8,995 bases of DNA, taken from Hyphomicrobiales bacterium (GTDB lineage Bacteria > Pseudomonadota > Alphaproteobacteria > Rhizobiales > HXMU1428-3). Position numbers and translations under genes: made by a program. Positions within the stretch are counted from its first letter, which is position 1, and each line of letters starts with the position of its first letter. The stretch lies in contig JAJFHW010000224.1 in assembly GCA_021775385.1 (NCBI GenBank), positions 1 through 8,995 of the forward strand, in the 5' to 3' direction. Below the pieces are notes generated by a model that did no database searches, was not told the origin of the DNA, and saw only the letters and a program-made list of their open reading frames with translations. Shown in pieces: positions 1-4,856 of the stretch.

Positions 1-108
1 TTGACAATATATTGCTCCAGTTAATGTCCCACAAACACTCAATATAGCAATCTTAACATTTGGATTAGCTAAGGAAAAATAATGCACCAAAAAATAAATT
101 ATCAGCAT
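1..108 (-). CDS. Possible 5' end of a membrane protein gene running off the left edge
   Basis: On the minus strand an ATG at 108 opens 36 codons that stay open to the window edge. The translation begins MLIIYFLVHYFSLANP and is hydrophobic, as in a membrane segment. There is no convincing Shine-Dalgarno sequence upstream, since the preceding bases are the end of the structured repeat. AT-rich DNA gives hydrophobic open frames by chance, so this is weak. The plus strand here has only short frames that end quickly. I do not recognise a family. Confidence 0.18.
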   Translation of the reverse strand, partial: MLIIYFLVHYFSLANPNVKIAILSVCGTLTGAIYCQ

Positions 109-111
109 CCA

Positions 112-199
112 GATGAAAAACGTAGGCCGAACGGCCGTCAGCGCCTAGCGCTGTCCAACGGAGGGCAACCAACACCTTAGTGTTGGCATCGCCCGTGAG
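112..199 (-). repeat. Structured GC-rich intergenic repeat, copy A (3' of HNH gene)
   Basis: A GC-rich island in AT-rich surroundings, made of consecutive hairpins: GGCC-gaac-GGCC (125-136), CAGCGC-cta-GCGCTG (139-153) and CCAACAC-ctta-GTGTTGG (169-186). The last is enclosed by GGGC (163-166) pairing with GCCC (191-194). Read on the minus strand it starts CTCACGGGC, has GCCCTCCG after the first hairpin, then GGAC followed by a hairpin, and ends TTCATC. The same anchors in the same order occur in copy B at 3691-3810. It starts 6 bases after the HNH stop codon, so it would be the 3' end of that transcript. The last hairpin is followed on the minus strand by TACG and five T, so it may also serve as a weak terminator. 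I do not recognise a named RNA family. Confidence 0.6.
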
Positions 200-205
200 C
201 AAAAA

Positions 206-766
206 CTAAGCCTCAAGTTCTGTATCCCAATAGAGGTAATCCAGCCAACTTTCATGTAAATAATTGGGTGGGAATAAACGACCATTTTTATGAAGATGAA
301 ACACCGTTGGCCGGAATGGTTTCTGCATCGGAATCATACCTGCAACCTCAGGCATCATGTTGCTTTTACGTAAATTACAAGGAGCACAAGCCGCCACAAC
401 ATTATCCCAGCGCGTCAAACCACCTTTCGAACGTGGAATAACATGATCAAATGTAAGGTCATCCGTATCCCCGCAATATTGGCAACTAAACTTGTCTCGC
501 AAAAATAAATTAAAGCGGGTGAAAGCTGGGTATCGCGCCGGGTTAACATAATTTTTCAACGCGACAACACTTGGTAAATTCATGTCGATAGAAGGACTAT
601 GAACTTGTTTGTCATAGGTCTGGATAATATTTACCCGGTCAAGAAAAACAGATTTAACTGCCTCCTGCCAACTCCATAATGACAAAGGATAATAACTAAG
701 CGGTCTAAAATCCGCATTAAGGACCAGTGCCGGGCAGGCATCCGGAGAACGCGTTTGTCTCATCAC
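206..766 (-). CDS. HNH endonuclease family protein
   Basis: A 186-residue protein of the short HNH type that is common in alphaproteobacteria. The zinc-bound HNH core is clear: CQYC (Cys95, Cys98), the FDHVIPRSKGG segment with Asp107-His108, Asn122 in RWDNV, and CAPCN (Cys127, Cys130, Asn131). The N-terminal ALVLNADFRPLSYYPLSLW and the C-terminal YLHESWLDYLYWDTELE segments are characteristic of this subfamily. HNH proteins cut or nick DNA using a divalent metal; the target of this subfamily is not established, and nothing nearby (no methylase, no phage genes) suggests restriction or packaging. The start is GTG at 766, followed at once by ATG; GAGGAA at 775-780 lies 8 bases before the GTG, which favours the GTG. 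The gene appears monocistronic. The structured repeat begins 6 bases after its stop. Confidence 0.93.
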   Translation of the reverse strand: MMRQTRSPDACPALVLNADFRPLSYYPLSLWSWQEAVKSVFLDRVNIIQTYDKQVHSPSIDMNLPSVVALKNYVNPARYPAFTRFNLFLRDKFSCQYCGDTDDLTFDHVIPRSKGGLTRWDNVVAACAPCNLRKSNMMPEVAGMIPMQKPFRPTVFHLHKNGRLFPPNYLHESWLDYLYWDTELEA

Positions 767-822
767 AGGCTTCGTTCCTCACAATTGCAAGGCCTCACGT
801 TATGCAAGATAAAGTCGCAAAC

Positions 823-860
823 AGAGTATCTTTACTTAAAAAGAGTGTCTTTACTTAAAA
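823..860. repeat. Tandem duplication, 2 x 19 bp
   Basis: AGAGTATCTTTACTTAAAA (823-841) is followed directly by AGAGTGTCTTTACTTAAAA (842-860), differing at one base. It lies 57-94 bases upstream of the HNH start, so it could be a duplicated protein-binding site in that promoter region, or simply a slippage duplication. Confidence 0.85.
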
Positions 861-861
861 G

Positions 862-876
862 ATGAGAATATCTCAT
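862..876. promoter_or_regulatory. Short perfect dyad, possible operator for the HNH gene
   Basis: ATGAGA-ata-TCTCAT is a perfect 6-bp inverted repeat with a 3-base spacer. It lies right after the tandem duplication and about 95-110 bases upstream of the HNH start. Position and symmetry fit a dimeric regulator site. No regulator gene is nearby and I cannot assign a family. Confidence 0.25.
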
Positions 877-1069
877 TCAAATAAACAAAGCGGCCTCATT
901 AAATTTGTTACAGTATAATTTTAACACAACACAAAGTTCAACATCAAAAACACTGACGCAACAAATGAGTACAAGCTAAAAATAAACACACAAATTCAAA
1001 CTACTACCCAGATCTATCAGTCCCCCATCACAGAAAAATGACACGGCAGGGTGTTCATATGGAAAGCAT

Positions 1070-1101
1070 GTCTCATCCCTACAATAATGTAAAGATGAGA
1101 C
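1070..1101. repeat. 8-bp inverted repeat with 16-base spacer
   Basis: GTCTCATC (1070-1077) is the reverse complement of GATGAGAC (1094-1101). Neither strand shows a T-run after the second arm, so it is not a standard intrinsic terminator. The arm GATGAGA also occurs in the dyad at 861-867. Function unknown. Confidence 0.5.
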
Positions 1102-1183
1102 TGAGAGTTTTCAAAGTTCAGTGATTTAACAGCCACAAATACGTTCAATTTAAAATAGAAATGATATTCCGAAGAAAACCTTC

Positions 1184-1199
1184 AAAACAGCTAGCTGTT
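1184..1199 (-). terminator. Weak terminator-like palindrome overlapping the esterase stop
   Basis: AACAGCTAGCTGTT (1186-1199) is a perfect 14-bp palindrome that overlaps two bases of the esterase stop codon. On the minus strand its right arm runs into four T (1187-1184). The stem is only about 5 bp around a CTAG loop, so termination would be weak. A second small hairpin, GAAG-gtttt-CTTC, follows on the minus strand. Confidence 0.25.
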
Positions 1200-1842
1200 A
1201 TTTTAAATGAGTTTTTAAATGCTCTCCACCAAGGCGCAAACCATCAAGGTCAATCCCATGTCCAACACCACGTGATATATGAGAACGAACATCCACCTTA
1301 GCATCCAGCAAAGCAGTCTCCGCTTCACTTAAAGCCGCCACAGGAATAACTTCATCCATATCACCATGAACAAGTAGTACAGGCGGTTTAACCGTCATTT
1401 CTTTTGCTAAATGTTCTGGTCCAGCTAATTTACCTGAATAACCAACGATGGCAGCTGGCGCAGTTTTACGGCGCAAACCAACATGCAGAGCCATCATTGT
1501 TCCTTGAGAAAATCCAACCAACGCCAAAGCATCATCCTTAAGGTTGTAAGCCTTAAGCTGCTCATTAATAAACTCATTTAAAGCAGGAGCCGCCTTGTTC
1601 ACACCGCGCCAATATTCTGTAGGGTCTCTCATCGTCAAGTCAAACCATTGAAATCCACCAAATGGGTTCATGGCACATGGCTCGGGCGCATCAGCACTTA
1701 CAAAAACTGTTTGTGGCAATTGATCTTGCCACTCATTGCCAATGCTAATTAAATCCTGACCGTTTGCTCCATAACCATGTAAAAACATCACCAATGAAGT
1801 TGGCGCACCATTTTTAGGTTCAACTGTATAAATCTGTCCCAA
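1198..1842 (-). CDS. Alpha/beta-hydrolase, phospholipase/carboxylesterase family
   Basis: A 214-residue serine esterase of the carboxylesterase/YpfH type, probably cytoplasmic because no signal peptide is seen. The LHGYGANGQDL segment forms the oxyanion-hole region. The nucleophile Ser112 is in GFSQG, Asp163 in GDMDEVIP and His195 in GVGHGID complete the triad. Known members hydrolyse short acyl esters or lysophospholipids; the substrate here cannot be read from sequence. The frame can be extended to a TTG at 1857 (219 aa), but GAGGGAG at 1849-1855 lies exactly 6 bases before the TTG at 1842 and would be inside the longer version, and an in-frame TGA sits just upstream, so 1842 is the better start. 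It follows the glutamate-synthase-like gene by 84 bases with no terminator, so the two are probably co-transcribed. Confidence 0.9.
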   Translation of the reverse strand: MGQIYTVEPKNGAPTSLVMFLHGYGANGQDLISIGNEWQDQLPQTVFVSADAPEPCAMNPFGGFQWFDLTMRDPTEYWRGVNKAAPALNEFINEQLKAYNLKDDALALVGFSQGTMMALHVGLRRKTAPAAIVGYSGKLAGPEHLAKEMTVKPPVLLVHGDMDEVIPVAALSEAETALLDAKVDVRSHISRGVGHGIDLDGLRLGGEHLKTHLK

Positions 1843-1926
1843 CGAAAACTCCCTCAAAATAAGTCATAATTTTAAGAAGTAGTTTTATCGAAAGTGAAAC
1901 GATTTAGCAATCCAGCAACAAGTTTC

Positions 1927-3447
1927 TTAAGTTATTTGGGCCCCTGCTTGAGGTTTGACCTCCGGGTAAAGCTCATTAAATTGCTTTGCCTCCCCCGTGT
2001 TCTGCACAATTCGGCAATGACACCGCCGTAATTCTCGTACATTTGAAGCCCCACAAGAATGTGCAATCAAACCGGCGCCATAATGAATTTTATTTACAAA
2101 ATTCTTTACACGCACAGACTTTTCAGCTGGGTCCAATCCGCTTTGCAAGCTAGCATTGTGAGTTGTGATACCAGTAGGACACGTATTTTTATTGCATTTA
2201 AGGGCTTGAATGCAACCTAGTGCAAACATAAACCCACGCGCTGAAACAACAGTATCAGCCCCAGCGCAGTAAGCCCAAGCAACATCGGCTGGCGTAATCA
2301 ATTTGCCAGATGCAATCACTTTAATTCGGTCACGCAAACCAACTTCATGAAGCTTATTAATAACCAAAGGCAAAGCCTGGCGAATAGGAAGGCCAACACT
2401 ATCAATCAAAGGCATAGGCGCAGCACCCGTGCCACCATCACCGGAATCTACCGTTATGAAATCAGGCGCTGATGCAATGCCGCGCCTATGAATTTCAGCT
2501 GCCAAATCATCAAACCAATCTTCAGCACCAACCACCATTTTCACACCAACTGGTTTTTGGGTCAGCTCTCTAATCTGTTCAATAAAATCCATCAAGTCAG
2601 TAACACTATTGATTTCAGGATGCCGGTTAAATGAAATAGAAGGTTCGCCAACAGCTATACCTCTGATTTTCGCAATCTCCGGCGTCACCTTCTCTCCTGG
2701 TAAAATTCCGCCTTTACCAGGCTTTGCACCCTGGCTCAATTTAATTTCAAACATTTTGATAAAAGGAAATGTACCAAGCTCTCTCATTTTCGCATGATCA
2801 AGTTTGCCCTCATTATTGCGTACACCATATTTCGCCGTACCAATTTGAAAAACAATATCCGCTTTGCCATGTAAGTGATAAGGAGAAAGCCCTCCTTCAC
2901 CTGTGTTCATCCAGCAACCAGCCATTTCAGCGCCTTTAGAAAGAGCTTTCACGGCAGGCCCAGACAAAGCCCCAAAACTCATACCAGAAATATTAATGAT
3001 GGATTTCGAAGAATAAGGATTGGCGCATTCTGGACCAAAAACGATCTCAGACGGTGGAGAGGCATCTTCATCCAACAGAGGGAACGGGCTATTATTAAAA
3101 ATTACCGTGCCCGTAACACCTAAATTCTTCGTTGAACCAAACGCAACAGTATTATCAAAGTCTCTAGATGATTTGTAGACCCAATCCCTCTCAGCCCGGT
3201 TAAACGGCATTTCTTCCCGATCCATCGCAAAGAAATATTGTCTAAAAAACTCACCAAGCTCGGTAAAGATTGTTCGGAAGCGACCAATAACAGGATAGTT
3301 ATGTCTAATGCTATCTTTTGTCTGCCCCTTATCAATAATGAAAAGAAACACAGCATAAATAAATAGTAAGCCAAGCAAAAAGATAAAAAGTGCCGCAAGA
3401 GATACAAGGCCAATCATAGCGTATTGAAAAAATACATTCATCGACAT
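1927..3447 (-). CDS. Membrane-anchored FMN-binding glutamate synthase family protein
   Basis: A 506-residue protein with a hydrophobic segment at about 11-38 (one or two membrane passes), then the FMN-binding TIM-barrel domain of the glutamate synthase large subunit. Visible features: ISGMSFGALSGPAV (about 153-166), NTGEGGLSPYH (181-191), the flavin-binding ITVDSGDGGTGAAP (331-344), and CIQALKCNKNTCPTG with Cys412, Cys418 and Cys423. The spacing C-x5-C-x4-C matches the 3Fe-4S cluster of GltB. The glutaminase domain and the GltB C-terminal beta-helix are absent, so it is unlikely to be a complete glutamate synthase. It belongs to the stand-alone family whose natural substrate is not well established. 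The start ATG at 3447 has GGGAG (3458-3462) 10 bases upstream. It probably heads a two-gene unit with the esterase. Confidence 0.9.
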   Translation of the reverse strand: MSMNVFFQYAMIGLVSLAALFIFLLGLLFIYAVFLFIIDKGQTKDSIRHNYPVIGRFRTIFTELGEFFRQYFFAMDREEMPFNRAERDWVYKSSRDFDNTVAFGSTKNLGVTGTVIFNNSPFPLLDEDASPPSEIVFGPECANPYSSKSIINISGMSFGALSGPAVKALSKGAEMAGCWMNTGEGGLSPYHLHGKADIVFQIGTAKYGVRNNEGKLDHAKMRELGTFPFIKMFEIKLSQGAKPGKGGILPGEKVTPEIAKIRGIAVGEPSISFNRHPEINSVTDLMDFIEQIRELTQKPVGVKMVVGAEDWFDDLAAEIHRRGIASAPDFITVDSGDGGTGAAPMPLIDSVGLPIRQALPLVINKLHEVGLRDRIKVIASGKLITPADVAWAYCAGADTVVSARGFMFALGCIQALKCNKNTCPTGITTHNASLQSGLDPAEKSVRVKNFVNKIHYGAGLIAHSCGASNVRELRRCHCRIVQNTGEAKQFNELYPEVKPQAGAQIT

Positions 3448-3501
3448 CAGATAAACACTCCCAAATGTTATTTACGAAACAACTTTTAAATATTCTTATT
3501 A

Positions 3502-3513
3502 TGTAGAGCTACA
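3502..3513. promoter_or_regulatory. Short dyad upstream of the glutamate-synthase-like gene
   Basis: TGTAG-ag-CTACA is a 5-bp inverted repeat with a 2-base centre, 55-66 bases upstream of the start at 3447. Its position fits an operator, but it is short enough to be chance. Confidence 0.15.
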
Positions 3514-3581
3514 CAGAAACATGATAACGGTCATCTAACCAATCCGTGACTAGCATGTGATTCAGCCTAATGCATAAATGC

Positions 3582-3626
3582 CCAAAATAAAAACCCTCTC
3601 TCAAATTTAAACTTTGAAAGAGGGTT
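3582..3626 (-). terminator. Rho-independent terminator of the ompA-like transcript
   Basis: Two 14-base arms, 3592-3605 and 3613-3626, pair with a single mismatch around a 7-base loop. On the minus strand the stem is followed by TTTTTATTTT, a typical U-tract. It lies 186 bases past the ompA-like stop codon, beyond the structured repeat. The transcript would therefore carry copy B of the repeat in its 3' untranslated region. Confidence 0.8.
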
Positions 3627-3690
3627 AAGGCTTATTGCTAGAACGCAATCTCATACGCTACTAAAATATAAATTGAGAAAAACCAAAACT

Positions 3691-3810
3691 ACCGGCACGA
3701 TGAAGGAGCTCAGCCCACTTCGGGCTGAGGAACATAACGCCATAGGCGTCCGGTGTAAGCGCCGCCTCTCGGAGGGCCTGTCGCTTCGCGACAGAATAGC
3801 CCGTGAGAGG
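3691..3810 (-). repeat. Structured GC-rich intergenic repeat, copy B (3' of ompA-like gene)
   Basis: A compact predicted fold. ACCGG (3691-3695) pairs with CCGGT (3750-3754) and encloses two hairpins: CTCAGCCC/GGGCTGAG (3709-3729) and ACGCC-ata-GGCGT (3737-3749). A second domain has CCTCTC (3765-3770) pairing with GAGAGG (3805-3810) and GGGC (3774-3777) with GCCC (3799-3802), capped by CTGTCGC-ttc-GCGACAG (3778-3794). Shared with copy A (112-199): CGGAGGGC, GCCCGTGAG, a CGCC..GGCG-type hairpin next to GTCC on the plus strand, and GATGAA at the far end. It abuts the ompA-like stop codon with one base between. This could be a non-coding RNA, a 3'-UTR element or a small non-autonomous repeat; I do not recognise a named family. 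Confidence 0.65.
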
Positions 3811-3811
3811 G

Positions 3812-4441
3812 TTAGTGAGTTAAGTTAGTCACCTGAACGCGGCGGTTCTCACCAGAGTGAGGGTCATGAAAATCTTTCAACTCTTCTTCTCCATATCCAA
3901 CAGCCACAAGCTTGCCATGCCCAATAGAGAAATTTTCCGTCAAGAAATGTTTAACTGCCTTAGCTCGGCGCTGACTAAGAGTGAGGTTGTAATGATCAGT
4001 GCCCTTGGCATCTGTATGACCAGCAACAAGAAACGTCCCCTCTTTAAGTTCTTTATCACTTAAAGCACGGCCTAATTTAATCATAGTAGGAATAGAAGCA
4101 GGTGAAATATCAGCTGAATTATATTCAAAATAAATCGTCAGATCGATGGTTGGTAATTTATATTTTTTTATTATCTTAGTAATCTCTTTGCGATCAGCAT
4201 GTGTTTGCTCTTCAACTTGCTTTTTAGCAACTTCAATCACAAGGCCGCGACTTTTAACCCGCTCTTTATCTACAGGCGGTGCACCCAAACCCCGGGTCAA
4301 ACGTTTAACCGGGGCTGACTTTAAAGCACGAACCATATCTTCGGTTTTTAAAGCGTCTCCTGAAATAGCTTGAGTGCTAAACAACATGGATGTTGTCGCA
4401 AAAGCAGATAATACTAAAAATTTCGAAATTGTATGTTTCAT
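3812..4441 (-). CDS. OmpA-family peptidoglycan-binding protein
   Basis: A 209-residue exported protein. A signal peptide of about 27 residues (MKHTISKFLVLSAFATTSM, ending near TQAIS) has no lipobox, so it is not a lipoprotein. A basic, partly helical region follows (about 30-105), then the OmpA C-terminal domain, with FEYNSADISPAS, GHTDAKGTDHYNLTLSQRRA and the final ENRRVQV that binds peptidoglycan in this family. There is no N-terminal beta-barrel, so it is probably a periplasmic or outer-membrane-associated wall-binding protein. The frame extends to an ATG at 4471, but GGGAG (4449-4453) lies 7 bases before the ATG at 4441, where the signal peptide begins. It is transcribed divergently from the cytochrome gene and followed by structured repeat copy B and a terminator at 3582-3626. 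Confidence 0.92.
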   Translation of the reverse strand: MKHTISKFLVLSAFATTSMLFSTQAISGDALKTEDMVRALKSAPVKRLTRGLGAPPVDKERVKSRGLVIEVAKKQVEEQTHADRKEITKIIKKYKLPTIDLTIYFEYNSADISPASIPTMIKLGRALSDKELKEGTFLVAGHTDAKGTDHYNLTLSQRRAKAVKHFLTENFSIGHGKLVAVGYGEEELKDFHDPHSGENRRVQVTNLTH

Positions 4442-4692
4442 TGAGGCTCTCCCGAAACTGATAAAATACATAACAATCTATAATCAAAAAATGATTTTCA
4501 AGGTTGATATAAGTATCTCAATCAAAATTGCAGACAACAGGCCTGCTGAAAATTTAATTGATTATACAACTGTTTTATAAACGGCGCAAAAAGTTAAACA
4601 TTAATAATTTGTCATAAATTAATCAAAGTTCACAAAATCAGCTGAAAGAACTAGCTCATTAACAACATTGAGAAAAATTAATTCTTTGTAAC

Positions 4693-4722
4693 TTGCTAAC
4701 CATAAGCACCAAAGGTTACTAT
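4693..4722 (+). promoter_or_regulatory. Candidate sigma70-type promoter of the cytochrome gene
   Basis: TTGCTA (4693-4698) and TACTAT (4717-4722) are separated by 18 bases and lie about 135 bases upstream of the chosen ATG. Arms GTAAC (4688-4692) and GTTAC (4715-4719) form an inverted repeat overlapping both boxes, which could be an operator. Such matches are frequent in AT-rich DNA. Confidence 0.3.
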
Positions 4723-4740
4723 AAAACCATAAATTCAATG

Positions 4741-4792
4741 GGTATTTTGTCGCTTTGCTATAAGTTTTAAAAGCTTAATTAACAAAAATACC
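4741..4792 (+). repeat. Inverted repeat in the 5' leader of the cytochrome gene
   Basis: GGTATTTTGT (4741-4750) pairs with ACAAAAATACC (4782-4792) with one bulged base. Between them lies AAGTTTTAAAAGCTT, itself nearly self-complementary. In RNA this would be an extended hairpin ending about 50 bases before the ribosome binding site. There is no U-tract after it, so it is not a standard terminator. It could be a leader regulatory structure or a protein-binding dyad. Confidence 0.4.
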
Positions 4793-4843
4793 TGCAAATA
4801 TGCTACTGATAATGTTTTTCTTGGCCAAAGAAATTAAAAGAGT

Positions 4844-4848
4844 GAGGG
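4844..4848 (+). promoter_or_regulatory. Ribosome binding site that sets the cytochrome start
   Basis: GAGGG lies 8 bases before the ATG at 4857. The upstream ATG at 4800 has no Shine-Dalgarno sequence, and choosing it would place this site inside the coding region. The later ATG at 4908 also lacks one. Confidence 0.65.
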
Positions 4849-4856
4849 ACTTACAA

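Larger units (their letters stand above)
767..1197. other. 430-bp intergenic region with small repeats, no gene seen
   Basis: AT-rich stretch between the HNH gene and the end of the esterase gene. I see no credible ORF and no tRNA. It must contain the promoter of the HNH gene, but I find no convincing -35/-10 pair. It holds a 19-bp tandem duplication (823-860), a short perfect dyad (862-876), an 8-bp inverted repeat with a 16-base spacer (1070-1101) and a palindrome touching the esterase stop codon (1186-1199). Confidence 0.7.
4442..4856. other. 415-bp AT-rich divergent intergenic region
   Basis: This region separates the ompA-like gene (minus) from the cytochrome gene (plus) and must hold both promoters. 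I see no credible gene in it; the short plus-strand frame at 4374-4580 overlaps the ompA-like signal peptide and has no family features. It contains an imperfect dyad (4504-4521, 14 of 18 positions symmetric), a candidate cytochrome promoter (4693-4722) and a long-spaced inverted repeat in the leader (4741-4792). Confidence 0.7.

Noticed and set aside
112..199. Integron attC site or riboswitch
   Set aside because: No attC core sequences and no integrase are seen. The element lies 3' of a gene rather than in a 5' leader and does not show conserved cores of riboswitches I know.
206..766. HNH protein with the adjacent structured RNA as an IscB/omega-RNA-like guided nuclease
   Set aside because: The protein is only 186 residues, has no RuvC or bridge-helix segments, and the same repeat also lies behind the unrelated ompA-like gene.
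2609..3123. Open frames on the plus strand (2609-2797 and 2875-3123)
   Set aside because: They lie fully antisense to the well-supported glutamate-synthase-like gene, have no family features and no good ribosome binding sites.
3120..3413. 97-codon minus-strand frame
   Set aside because: Overlaps the glutamate-synthase-like gene in another frame; its hydrophobic look comes from the membrane-segment codons.
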